A program made the translations under genes and the position numbers. From Puccinia triticina (taxonomy: Eukaryota; Basidiomycota; Pucciniomycetes; Pucciniales; Pucciniaceae), in contig NC_070559.1 in assembly GCF_026914185.1 (NCBI RefSeq), positions 1,488,001-1,552,000 of the forward strand: a stretch of DNA of 64,000 nucleotides, written 5' to 3'. Shown here piece by piece: positions 52,863 through 63,930 of the stretch. Each line of letters begins with the position of its first letter. Within the stretch, counting starts at the first letter, position 1. The notes beneath the pieces are model-generated. The model did no database searches. It was not told the DNA's origin and worked only from the letters and a program-made list of their open reading frames with translations.

Positions 52863-54421
52863 ATGGCTCCGGCACCAAGCCCTGTCTCTTCCAAATGCTC
52901 TGCGACCTCCAGAGTGCCCGTTTGGATGCTCGTCTGGCTAGCCTGCTTGTCTTTGAAGAATGTACACTGTACGTCTGCTCCGGACTCTGCCCACACATGG
53001 CTGCCGTGGGCTCAAACCATGCAAGAATCGGACGCCCCGCACGAGGCCCTCGACTTCGCCACTCGTCTGTTGCCGGATTCGCGTCCCATCGCCCATGACA
53101 CGGATTTGCGTCGATCGCAGGGACCTGATTTCGATCACAACCAACTTCATTTCGTCAGTGGTCCATGGCCGGGGTGGCATAGTCAACGGCCAGAAAGTGA
53201 TTCTCGTCCCCGTTCCCCAGCATTTTGATACGCGTCCGCGGTCTGAAACGGACTCCCATCAAAATCTTCTGGATAGTCCACGGCCGGAATTGGATCCCAT
53301 TTCTCATGAGATTGCCTCGCGCACGCCGCCTGAATTGGCTTGTCTTCAAGATAACATCTACTTTGACGATAGCCCATGGCCGGAGATCGAAACTCATCCC
53401 ATTCCCGATGGTATCAACCCGCATTCACCCTCTGTTCAACAAGAGCAGCCATACTCCCCAAACGAACTTCAAAACTCAGGAAGAAAAAGAAAGGAACCCT
53501 CCAGGGATGATGCTGAGATTCCTTTTGAAATCGTCAACTGCGGGCGGCCAGCCAAAAGTGAAAGACAGATTATCTGTGAAGCAATCCGAAGTATCAAGCA
53601 AATCAATGGGTGCAGATTAATCAGTGACGAACGGGAAGACGAATACAAGATTCTTACGATAAAGGAGGATCAGATTTACCGCTTTCTTTCTCAAGTGGTA
53701 CAGAAAAAAAGAAACAAATACAACCTTCATCGATTTGGTTTGGCCAACCTACTAGATGTTACACAGGAACAGTATTCCCAAGTGCAACAAAAAAGAAGGC
53801 AGTGTGCTTTGTTACGATTCAAACGTGAAGCCAACACAAGAAAGCTAAAATTGTATGTACTCTACACAGATCCTGTCATCTCTGTGTTCAAAGATTCTAT
53901 ACTTGATCTTAAAGAAAGAATCAAAAGCAAATACTCTCGCACACAGGCATCATACTTACTGAAAGAATTGCAATGCATCCTGAAGACACTACCTATCTAC
54001 TTGTTTCACGTAGATTTGATCAACACACTCATTCCAGCTCAAGGTGTGACTACATTGGAATCACAAAGGCAAGAAGCTGGTCAGCAGTTTTTCAAGTACA
54101 TCCAGGGCCTTATTGCAAATCTACACACCGCAAAAGATACATTTTGAAAGGGCTGGTTTGTATTATACAAAGTAAATTTAGCTACAGCCTCCAACATTCC
54201 TGGGTTTTATTGGACCATCATAGCAAAATGGATTAGTTTCTCAAGACCTTCACTAGCAAATTTGGTTTTTACTCACAATAAGCCTGGAGAATTACTACCT
54301 AGTTTCAAGTACTTCATCAATGAATTATTTGCTAGTTATATAGAGTCCTTTGACCACCTGCCCTTAATTGCCATTGATTTTCCATCAAAAATCCCTTTAG
54401 AAAATCCAGGCAGACATAATT
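52863..54421 (+). pseudogene. Predicted secreted protein family, copy 1
   Basis: Starts MAPAPSPVSSKCS with a hydrophobic stretch (VPVWMLVWLACLSL) and a likely cleavage near HCTSA, so a signal peptide. The N-terminal half is repeat-like and rich in Asp/Pro/Arg-Ser pairs (RPRSETDS, SPWPEIETH). The C-terminal half is helical and conserved, with AIRSIKQINGCRL, YTDPVISVFKDSILDLKERI, PIYLFHVDLINTLIPAQGV and FYWTIIAKWISFSRPSLA. A one-base insertion near 53205 shifts the frame relative to copy 2. The TGA at 54145-54147 is a CGA in copies 2 and 3. Final stop near 54421. No known domain recognised. A secreted multi-copy rust protein is a candidate effector, but that is inference. Confidence 0.65.
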
Positions 54422-54764
54422 GAACATAATCTCATCAATAAACTTCAAGACTAAAATTTTCTTTCTCTCCTTTCCTTTCCCTCCTCATGCAAAGAAAAGA
54501 AGAAGGAACATAAGTATGTCACTGGCACTGATCCCATTCCCAATGGTGAAAGGCTACACTGCGCTACATAAAGCGCTCGTTTAAGCGCAGCACAGCGGGT
54601 CCTCCAAAAAACTTGTAGCATAGCCATAACCTGCTACGCTACAGGAAATGTAGCTCACAGGCGCTCTTTCTCAGTTTTGACTCAAAATAGTGCAGCACAA
54701 AAACACTTTATTTGTACTATCTGTGCACCAAATGTGCTTTTTGTCAGAAACCAAAAATGGAAGT
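54422..54764. other. Non-coding, with GCGCTACA-type words
   Basis: A segment at 54550-54665 is rich in GCGCTACA/TAGCGC words like the MITE at 9251-9896. I cannot define ends. Confidence 0.4.
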
Positions 54765-54838
54765 TGTGCACTGTGGGATTCAAACCCATGTCCTCAAAAT
54801 TCATCAGTGATGCTTTTTACCAATCAAGGGAAGTGCAC
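54765..54838 (-). tRNA. tRNA-like sequence (degenerate tRNA or SINE head)
   Basis: 74 nt with a perfect 7-bp acceptor stem GTGCACT / AGTGCAC, A-box-like TTGGTAAAAAGC, B-box GGTTTGAATCC and a T stem with one mismatch. The anticodon stem has two mismatches and no confident anticodon. It is either a decayed tRNA gene or a tRNA-derived SINE. Confidence 0.45.
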
Positions 54839-56140
54839 TGTGGCTTTTTAGGGTGCTCAATTCACTGTACGGTTACCAAAGTTTGTGTTTTTGACATGTA
54901 TCCTGGGATCAAGTCTTATATGTTTTTTACATTGCTTGTCATTTTATCAGGGTCAAACTCAGTTTTCTGAGGTGAAAGACTGCATATAAACAGAATTAAT
55001 TATGACACTTTTAAGCTATGAAAGTGTAGCACTGCAGTAGCCCCACTGTGCTACATGCGCTTTGAAGCCATAAAACAGTGGCACCGCAGCAGCCCAGCTG
55101 TGCTAAATGGGCATTCACAATTTCAAGTGTAGCGCTGCTGCTCTACATGCGCTTTCAGGTTGTAAAAGAAAAAAAATTACCACTCAATCTAAAAATTTAA
55201 ATATTGAAAGAAAAAATGGTACTGCTAAAGCTAAGTAGTCAAATAATCAGCAAGATAGCAGAATCAAATCTTGCTACACTAGGGTGGGAGAAATTGGGCA
55301 GAAACAAGCGGCTAGTTTTTCCCCTGTACTTGTGTGACTACAGGAACCAAACTGGGCTGTCATTTCTGCCCAGTTTTATCCCTGTAGTTGCACGTAAATA
55401 AAACTGGGCTGCTTCTGCCCATTTTTGTCCAAAGGCAGCATTAGCATATACAAAAGCTATGCTAACAGTTAGTGTTTTTTTTTCTACACTGTGGTGTTCA
55501 GACTGGTACATGCGGCAGAATGCATGATTTAGCGCAGGACTAGCGGACCCACTCTCAAGACCTTTTAGACTCAGGATCTCAAGCTCTACCAAGATATTCA
55601 AGGTTTGGACTCTGCCTCCGCCAACTCATGTTCAGTTTCCTCACATTCTTTGGTTTATGTTTTCATTGGTTCTTTCTTTCTGGTTCTGTTTCCCTTTTCC
55701 TCTCTCACTCCACTTGTTGATTTTCTTTGCTGTGTTCTGTGTATTACCTCCTCTTTGGGAGTCTGGCTATTTTTTGGTTGCGGAATGTTGCATGTTTGTT
55801 GTGTTTGTTGTTCTTGTTGTTTTTGGTGCTAGTTGTTGTCATAGCAGCGGACGTGCGGCAGACACAAGGGTCAGGCACACACTGCTCATCTCAGACTATC
55901 ATAGTTCAAGTTCTGCCTGAGGTTGGACAACATTCCTCATGCAATTTCAATCCTGATCCAAGGAGGATACCATCATTTTCTGAGCAATTTTGATCCTGAT
56001 GCTGTCCTGCGGCTCCTGCGGCGTCGTCTCTGTCTTCTTTGCAAGAGGTAGGCCGGCGAGATCCACATCTCCTGAAATTGCGGCTGATGATACGGTTTCA
56101 AACAAGGGTTGTGGATTGATCAAGGGTTTGTTACACAGTG
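54839..56140. other. Non-coding stretch
   Basis: No gene supported. It includes more TAGCGC words (about 55020-55160) and a pyrimidine-rich run (55620-55740). Confidence 0.45.
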
Positions 56141-56147
56141 GACGCAA

Positions 56148-56450
56148 AACTTCAAAGGATATCCAAAGAATATTTTGAGCTCTTTCAAAGCTCCTGCCAG
56201 CAGGAGGGGACATTGCGTACCTTGGTCCACAGCAAATTGAAGTCCCTCCAAAGTGGGATTTCAAAGGAGATTTGAATGCCCTTTGGGGGCAAAGGGAAAC
56301 TCCAAAGGGCATTCAAAGTTCTTTCAAAGATAATTTGAAGTATTTATTTGGCCTTCAAAGTTTCTTTGATAGCTGACTTCAAATGCACTCCTACTGGTTT
56401 TCAAACATTCAAAGGAGCTTTGAAGGTACTTCAAAGTACATTCAAAGTAG
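56148..56450. repeat. Cluster of TTCAAAG / CTTTGAA words
   Basis: In about 300 bp the heptamer TTCAAAG or its complement occurs repeatedly at irregular spacing, in both orientations. No open gene. The function is unknown. Confidence 0.6.
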
Positions 56451-56596
56451 GCCCAGACAAGGTGGGGTTCATGGTTCATTTTGAATGGCTCCTGGGTTGG
56501 GCCACTGATTTAAATTTGGATCTTGCAATGAATCCACAAAATGCTTGCTTGCAGTGCTCACAGTACTTGCCCCTGAAGGGGCGCTCATTACATGTA

Positions 56597-57030
56597 CTAG
56601 GGTTTAAGGGCGGCTTCGCCGCCCTGTGAAAGATGTTATCATTTCCGTCAACAATGTATAAATGCTACGGAAAAACAGTATACAACTTGTGCACTTATAC
56701 CACAATTATAACTCCCACCACAATTGGACCAAGACTTATGAATAAACTACACAAAATCTAACGCAGCACAAATTTATCAACCACATTCAATAGGTCCATA
56801 GACGACCCAATCTGGAAAACTGCCAAATTTTCTGGGCATGTCACCCTTGACAAAGCTACATATAACTGACCATGTGCAAAAACTTGAGACTTCAGTAGGA
56901 CGACTACATTATTCAAAGTTTGACCTTGGCTCTTATTAATGGTCATTGAGAAACATCGGACTGCAAAAGGGCAAGGCAATATGGGGTGATGGTAGTGAGA
57001 GGGGAAAAGGAAAGAAACATGGCAAGACAT
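56597..57030 (-). mobile_element. Helitron D: 3' end with helicase remnant
   Basis: Minus strand. The 3' terminus is at 56597-56600 (CTAG, host A at 56596), with hairpin GGGCGGC-GAA-GCCGCCC seven bases inward. A helicase fragment follows at 56758-57030. The 5' end is not found, as the TTTAATAAACT terminus of the other three is missing to the right. This copy may derive from the autonomous partner of such Helitrons. Confidence 0.8.
56758..57030 (-). pseudogene. C-terminal end of the Helitron Pif1-type helicase
   Basis: 90 codons ending in TAG. They contain [18 protein letters not shown] and [20 protein letters not shown], the last two helicase motifs of Helitron Rep/Hel proteins (SF1B, Pif1-like), which unwind DNA during rolling-circle transposition. 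All upstream Rep and helicase motifs are missing. The remnant lies directly before the Helitron 3' end, the normal position. Confidence 0.88.
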
Positions 57031-57210
57031 TATTTATGTTGGAGGGGGGGGGGAGTTTCTCCGGGGGGGGATAGTCATGAGCGCGGAAACGGTTGACGGA
57101 CCGCAAAAGGGCAAGGCGATATCGGGTGATGACAGTGATTTCTCAGGAGGCCTCGGAGGAAGATCAAATACCAGAAACGCGCTCACATCAACGTTTTTCA
57201 GAAGCGACCT

Positions 57211-57530
57211 GAGTTTCCCATTTTTGGGGGGGAGGGGAACGGGGATCGATAAATGCAGTGAAATGTGAATATCTCCCGGTTGAGGACATTGAGGAAGTAT
57301 TGGCAAGATGTTGACCAGGCAACGTTGGTGGCAGTCTTCGACAGCTTCCACACGACGAAAATGGAATGCAGAGTTTCCCATTTTTGGGGGGGAGGGGAAC
57401 GGGGATCAATAAATGCAGTGAAATGCGAATATCTCCCGGTTGAGGACATTGAGGAAGTATTGGCAAGATGTCGACCAGGAAACGTTGGTGGCAATCTTCG
57501 ACAGCTTCCACACGACAAAAATGGAATGCA
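57211..57530. repeat. 160-bp tandem duplication, two copies
   Basis: Units 57211-57370 and 57371-57530 start GAGTTTCCCATTTTTGGGGG and are nearly identical. They lie to the right of the helicase remnant. Frames in them on both strands look incidental. Confidence 0.85.
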
Positions 57531-58419
57531 ACGTGGACATGGCATTACTTGAAAGGTTGCAAAAGGAAAGAATAACAAATTTGTCATATGTTTTAGCCGC
57601 TTTGTGTATGAAGACAATGGGGGGAGGGCCACAGTATAAAAGAACACGGCCTGCAGACAGGATCAGGTCATCGCTTGGCTCTTGCTCGGCGCCAATTGCT
57701 TAAAGAGCCAAGCGATCCAGGTGCATTGGGGCCTGAAATTGATTTTTTGGGTAGGGGAGGGGGGAAATGCTGCCATTTTTCTTGATGGTGGGCGCGGCGG
57801 TCCGCTTAATGTTAAACTGTTAATTTTTGTCAGAGATTGCCAGGTGGACCCGGGTACCCGCCGCGTGTCCGGGTACCCGAAGTGTTTTTCATGATATTCA
57901 GACACCCGCGGGCGGGTACCGGCGGTACTTTTTGCGGGTACCGCGGGTAAATGAAAAATTGAACAAATTTTTAACCACACTAGGTAGAGTGGCATGGAAA
58001 AGATGAGAGCAACTGCCTTCATCTTGCCTTTCCCTCTCACCAATTGTGGGGACCATCACTCTGCACCTTACCTCTAAAATGGGTGTCCCAAGTCCACCAT
58101 TTAGCGATTTTTTCTGACCGCGCGGGGCCACAAAATGCATGCCGCCGCGTGGAAAAAGACTGAGACTCCAATTCCTTGGGTTGTTTGGTGATAACAAGTT
58201 GCTTAAAAATAACAGCAAAATTCTATAATGTAGCTGAGCTCCTTGCAGGCTACTCATTAGATAGTCTACAAAGTTTTTTGGATGAGTTTTGGCAAAGATA
58301 TGTACTTCAGACTTCTGCATACCTCTCAAGCCAAGAAATTACATACATTCCTTTATCAGTCCCTCCTTCGAACGGAGGCGGGCGCTTCGTGCCCAGGAGG
58401 GACTCATTCCAATTGGACG
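57531..58419. other. No clear gene; CGGGTACC-rich part
   Basis: At 57845-57950 several CGGGTACC/GGTACCCG words are clustered, like the subterminal region of the hAT element at 59774-62318. This may be a hAT remnant. Otherwise nothing recognised. Confidence 0.4.
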
Positions 58420-58669
58420 AGACGTTGAACGGGTAAAATCACTCCCGGTCCTAGAGGGGGGCCCAGTCCCGCGATGTGTTTGGTGCTACTGTTTCACGAG
58501 CGTTTATTTCGCCCGGCTGGAGGCGCCGCTCCAAAACCTGTTTGCATGAGGTTTCAGAACTCTTTCTTGGAGCTCAAGTAGGTCAAGGCCGTCTGGCGCT
58601 GTTCACCATCATCTGGCTCGGAAATTATAAACAATTATTCGAGCAACTATAAGTGGTAACGACTCGAGC
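58420..58669 (+). repeat. Duplicated 5' flank of secreted-protein copy 2
   Basis: Matches 52611-52862 upstream of copy 1. Confidence 0.8.
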
Positions 58670-59773
58670 ATGGCTCCGGCACCAAGCCCTTGCTCTTTCA
58701 AATGCTCTACCACCTCCAGAGTTCCCTTTTGGATGCTCGTCTGGCTAACCTGCTTGTCTTTGAAGAATGTACAATGTACGTCTGCTCCGGACTCTGCCAA
58801 CACATGGCTGCCGTGGGCTCAAACTATGCAAGAATCGGACTCCCCGCAAGATGTCCTCGATTTCGTCACTCTTCCATTGCCGGATTCACATCCCATCGAC
58901 CCTGACATCGATTTGCGTGAATCTGATTTCGATCGAAATCAACTTCATTTCGTCAGTGGTCCATGGCCGGGATCGCATAGTCAGCGGCCAGAAAGTGATT
59001 CTCATCCCGTTCCCCATGATATTGATGCGCGTCCGCGGTCTGAAACGGACTCCCGTCAAAATCTTCTGGATAGTCCACGGCCGGAATTGGATCCCATTTC
59101 TCATGAAATTGCCTCGCGCACGCCTCCTGAATTGGCTTGGCTTCAAGATAACATCTATTTTGACGATAGCCCATGGCCGGAAATTGAAACTCATTCCATT
59201 CCCGATGGGATCAACCCGCATACACCACTTGTTCAACACGACCGGCCAAACGAACTGAATAAACTTGAAATCCCAGGAAGAGAAAGTATGGAAACCGACA
59301 GCGATGATGATGAGCTTCCTTTTGAAATTGTCAGCTATGAGCGGCCACCAGAAAGCGAAAGAAGAGTGATCTTTGAAGCGATCCGAAGTATGAAGCAAAC
59401 CAACGGAGGCAAGTTAGTTAATGACGAGCGGGAAGACGAATACAAGATTCTTAAGATAAGCGAGGATCAAACCTTCCACTTTATTTCTCAAGTGGTACAG
59501 AAAAAAAAATAACCAATACCTTCTTCATCGATTTGGCTTGGCCAGGCTACTTGACGTTCCACAGGAACAGTATGCGCGAGTGCAAGAGAAAAGAAGGCGA
59601 CGTGCTGTGTCACAATTTATTGACTCGGCCAAGAAGGACAGGCTAAATTTGAAGTTGCTCTACACTGATCCTGTCATCTCGGTGTTCGAAGATTCTATAC
59701 TTGATCTTAAAGAAAGAATCGGGAGGAAATACTCTCCACCACAGGCAAATCAACTACTGAAAGAATTGGAACT

Positions 59774-62318
59774 AAGGTTCCGATCCGGACCCCGATGATC
59801 CGGTGATACCCGACCGGATACCGGGTCGGGTCGGGTCACGGGATGGGTCCAGAGATACCCGGTATCCGGTCGGGTATTTCTGTATACTTAGGAGAGGGGC
59901 AGAGGAGAGACATTGTTCGCCTTCAATCCTCTGCTGCAACATGGCAGCGGAACCTCTCAAAAGAGAGGACTTTTTGACTACTTTGTTTGCAAAGACAACT
60001 GATATATGAAAGAAAAAAAGCTACAAAGTTGGTAATTTGATGGTATCGACATTGATGATGGCTTCAGCTAGCCAGTCTTTTAGACAGATCAGGGACTCAA
60101 GAGTTTCGACTTTCATCCGATTTCGTGTATAGTCCTGGATGTATCGACCGGCAGAGAAAGCTCTCTCGGTTGGAGCACTGGATGCAGGTACCGAGAGGTA
60201 TGTTCGAGCCATTGTCGCAAGGGTTGGAAACTGTTCGGAGTGCGTTTTCCAGAAGACTAGAGGATCGCAAGATTCCTCTTCGCATTCAGAGCTCAGATAG
60301 TAATCGACCTCTTCATCCAGCGACAACATCTTTCGTTTCTTTTTTTTGAAAAGGCTAGACTTCAATGTGTTCTTAGGCGCTGTTTCGGAAGGTTCGTCTG
60401 TTATGTGGTCTTTGTTGTATCTGTTATTCATGTACTTCTTGGCTTCACTCCGAAAGTCGTCAATAATTGATTTCCTGCTGCGAGTCATCATTGCAAGGAC
60501 TTCTGGAGAAAGGATGTCCATCTTGATGCGTGGGTCAAGCAAAGTTGAGCATAGATAAACAGGTTTGTTGATTGCTGAATTGAAATATCCCTTCAGCTTG
60601 TCGAGCATATCTTGTGCGGCCGGAATCAGTCCCTGAGCGCCATATTTCTTAGAAGCCTATACGTTAGGAAAAGTTTGACAAGTACAATGATTATTAATAC
60701 TGATACAAGCTTAGACGAGATTGAAAAGAGTCGTACCTCTGTAAGCTTTTCCATCAAACAAATGTATACCGGTGCTGCAAGGACCAAAGTCGGAGTTTTT
60801 TCGGGCGAGATTGTATCTGTTGCTTCTTCAAGAGGCTCCAAGAAATTACAGAGTAGCTTGACTTTATCCCATTCCCCTGGTGTAAGGTCGTACTTCTCAC
60901 TCAAGTTGTGGGCTTCGCAAAATTCCGCAATACAAGCTCGAAGACTATATGCCCTCCTGAGCATGTGAAACGTCGAATTCCATCGGGTCGCTACATCATC
61001 AATCATCGATAATTTTTTCCCCATCAAGCGAATAGTGATGTCTAAGAATGCAGCTTTTTTTTGAGGGGAGCGCTTTAAGAAGGTTGTGAGGCTGCTGATT
61101 CGAGAAACAACGCTTTTGAATTCTATCGGATCTGCCACTGGTTCATCATTGAGGATGCTTGATAGTCCCTGCGGAACTTCGGGTGGTGGTGGCGGTGGTT
61201 GGGAGAGAGATTTTATTCCTGCTTGCGCGGCGAGGTTGATCACATGCGCCATACAACCAAGCATACAATTTTGACTATTGAACTGAATTTGAGTCAATAT
61301 ATAGGAGCTCATTGTGCTGTTGTTTGTCGCATTGTTGGCTGTGATACAGAATACCTTATTGGTAATGTCAAAAGACTTCAGCACCTCTATTAAGTGCTTT
61401 CCTAGATTAACTCCAGCGTGAGTTCCATCAACAATCCGAGCAGCTAAGACAATCGACCGAAGAGAAAAATTCTTGTCAATCCAGTGTGCTGTTACTCCTA
61501 GGATTGATTGGTTGCTAGGGGACGTCCAGGTGTCGCAGGTTAGGCTGATTTGGGACTTGATTCCGCGGAGCTGTTTGCAGAGGACTTGTTGTCCCTGTTG
61601 AAAGGTTAGCTGAATGAACGAAGCCAATGTGTCTGCAGTACAAATAAGATTTTTTGTTTCTGGGTTGCAGAGTCGAAGGAGCTCGCGAAATTCCTTGTCT
61701 TCGATAACAATATAAGGAATGTTACAGTTGATGAAAAAGCGGGCAACTGTGGCAGTCAAGGAGTCGCGGTTGAGTTTCGTTGGTAATTTCCCTTTTTTCA
61801 AGAACTTCGTGATTGCACCGGTATCCAATTTTCCTTCGTGTATTTTATGGCAGCGGTCCAAGTGATTGATCATACTTTTGGTTGATCCCTTCCTGTTGAC
61901 GGCAAGCTTTTTAAGGCATAAGTCTCTACCTCCGGGAGTCTTGTTGACCTGGCACACGTTGAAAGACACATCGTTCGTGGTAGTCGTCTTGAAATATTGC
62001 CAAACCCAGCTTTTCTTGCCGGAAGCTTTGGGTTCAGCATCAACTGGCCGCGTTGTTGGTTCGTCTTCCGAGGCTGAATCGATCTCAATGGGTGCAGAGT
62101 CACTAGCGGCGCGTTTGGGGGCCATTTCTGGGTCGTGGAAGCAATGGTCAAGCGTTAATTCACGCAGAAGAGCTCAGATTCCCACCAAACATACCTCAGA
62201 GCCTCGAAATCACAATTTTTGGGGATATCCGCCGGGTACCCGGTGTCGGGTCCGGATACGCCGGGTTCGGATCTTGGGAAGGCAATACCCGAACCCGGGG
62301 CACCGGATCAGAACCTTA
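59774..62318. mobile_element. Complete hAT transposon, 2545 bp
   Basis: Terminal inverted repeats TAAGGTTC-GATCCGG (one mismatch) lie at 59774 and 62318. A perfect 8-bp duplication ATTGGAAC flanks it (59766-59773 and 62319-62326), the hAT hallmark. Subterminal regions carry repeated CCGGGTAT-type words on both sides, likely transposase binding sites. It encodes one transposase on the minus strand. It inserted into secreted-protein copy 2. Confidence 0.96.
60021..62125 (-). CDS. hAT transposase, two exons
   Basis: Exons 62125-60737 and 60656-60021 with an 80-bp intron (GTACGA...GTATAG) give 674 residues without any stop, a normal length. The N-terminus has a BED-type zinc finger (FNVCQVN ... 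MINHLDRCHKIH). The RNase H-like core has the first Asp in LTCDTWTSPSNQ. The second catalytic position (usually T-x-DNA-x-NN) reads ITANNATNN, so Asp appears to be Asn. The conserved TRWNSTF is present. The C-terminal dimerisation domain has VFWKTHSEQFPTLATMARTYL and SSAPTERAFSAGRYI, with the last acidic residue. The Asp-to-Asn change suggests an inactive enzyme despite the open frame. Confidence 0.92.
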
Positions 62319-62690
62319 ATTGGAACGCATACTGAAGACCCTACCTATCTACTTGTTTCATGTAGATTTGATTAACACACTCATTCCAGCTCAAGGTGTG
62401 ACGACATTGAAATCACTAAGGCAAGCAGCTGGTCAGCAGTTTTTCAATTACGTCCAAGGCCTTATTGCAAATCCACTCATGGGAAAAGATAAACATCGAA
62501 AGGGCACACTAGTCTTATACAGAATGGATGTAGGTACAACTTCCAACATTCCTGCCTTTTATTGGACTATCATAGCAAAATGGATTAGTTTCTCAAGACC
62601 TTTATTAGCACCTTTAGTTTTCATTCGGGATAAGCCAGGAGAATTACTACTTAGTTTCAAGTACTTCATTGGCTAAATCTTTGTTGGTTA

Positions 62691-63930
62691 TATGGAAACG
62701 TTAGACCACAAGCCAAAGGTTGAATCTCATACCATTCCTCATGATGTTGATATGCCTCAGCGGTCTGAAATGGACTCACATCCTCTGGATGTTGTCCATA
62801 GTTCACGGCCGGAATTGGGACCCATTTCTCATGATATTGCCTCGCGTTTGTCACCTGAATTGGATTGGTTTCAAGATAACATCTACTTTGACGATAGCCC
62901 AGGGCCGGAAATTGGAACCCCTCCCATTCCCGATGGTGCCAACACGCATCCACCACTTGTTCAACAAGAGCAGCCAAACAACCTGAACAAACTTCAAAAC
63001 TCAGGAAGAAAAAGAAAGAAAAACTTCAGTCCTTTTGAAATTGTCGACTGCGAGCGGCCAGCGGAAAGTGAAAGACGAATTATCTGCGAAGCAATCCGAA
63101 GTATCAAGCAAACCGACGGGTCCAGATTAATCAATAATGAACATGAAGACGAATACCAGATTCTTACAATAAAGGAGGATCAAATTTCCCAGTTTCTTTC
63201 TCAAGTGGTGCAGAAAAAAAGAAGCAAACACCACCTTCATTGATTTGGTATGGCCAAGCTACTAGATTTTACACAGGAACAGTATTCCCAAGTGCAAAAA
63301 AAAAGAAGGCAGCGTGCTTTGTCACGATTCAAACGTGAAGCCAACACAAGCAAGCTCAAATTGTATGTACTCTACACAGATCCTGTCATCTCTGTGTTCA
63401 AAGATTCTATACTTGATCTTAAAGAAAGAATCAAAAGCAAATACTCTTGCACACAGGCATCATACTTACTGAAATAATTGCAATGCATCCTGAAGACACT
63501 ACCTATCTACTTGTTTCACGTAGATTTGATCAACACACTCATTCCAGCTCAAGGTGTGACTACATTGGAATCACAAAGGCAAGAAGCTGGTCAGCAGTTT
63601 TTCGAGTACGTCCAGGGCCTTATTCCAAATCTACACATTGCAAAAGATACATTTCGAAAGGGCTGGTTTGTATTATACAGAGTAAATTTAGCTATAATCT
63701 ACAACCTTCCTGGGTTTTATTGGACCATCATAGCAAAATGGATTAGTTTCTCAAGACCTTCACTAGCAAATTTAGTTTTCACTCACAATAAGCCAGGGCA
63801 ATTACTACCTAGTTTCAAGTACTTCATCAGTGAAATCTTTACTGGTTACATAGATTCCTTTGACCACCTGCCCTTAATTGCTGTTGAGTATAAATCAAAA
63901 CTACCTTTTAGAAGATCCAGACAGACATAA
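62691..63930 (+). pseudogene. Predicted secreted protein family, copy 3, lacking the signal peptide
   Basis: Begins within the repeat-like middle (PHDVDMPQRSEMDSHP) directly after the C-terminal end of copy 2, so the N-terminus and promoter are missing. The conserved C-terminal half is complete: AIRSIKQTDGSRL, YTDPVISVFKDSILDLKERI, PIYLFHVDLINTLI and WTIIAKWISFSRPSLA, to TAA at 63928-63930. TGA at 63241-63243 is CGA in copies 1 and 2. TAA at 63475-63477 is GAA in both. The join to copy 2 looks like unequal recombination. As it lacks a signal peptide it would not be secreted. Confidence 0.65.

Larger units (their letters stand above)
58670..62690 (+). pseudogene. Predicted secreted protein family, copy 2, cut by a hAT transposon
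   Basis: Two blocks, 58670-59773 and 62327-62690. The N-terminus (MAPAPSPCSFKCS, then VPFWMLVWLTCLSL) is a signal peptide like copy 1. The frame is open to an A9 run near 59505, where slippage shifts it (VVQKKK then stop), and continues at 59538. The hAT insertion lies in the helix LLKELE; after removing it and one ATTGGAAC, the frame resumes RILKTLPIYLFHVDLINTLI. The stop near 62676 (FIG then TAA) precedes a sequence that changes into the middle of copy 3. No known domain. Confidence 0.65.

Noticed and set aside
54540..55560. A second GCTACGC-type MITE with defined ends
   Set aside because: Word content is similar to 9251-9896, but I could not find matching inverted ends or a target duplication.
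57198..57647. Minus-strand 149-codon frame as part of the Helitron Rep/helicase
   Set aside because: It is made mostly of the 160-bp tandem duplication and has no helicase or Rep motif.
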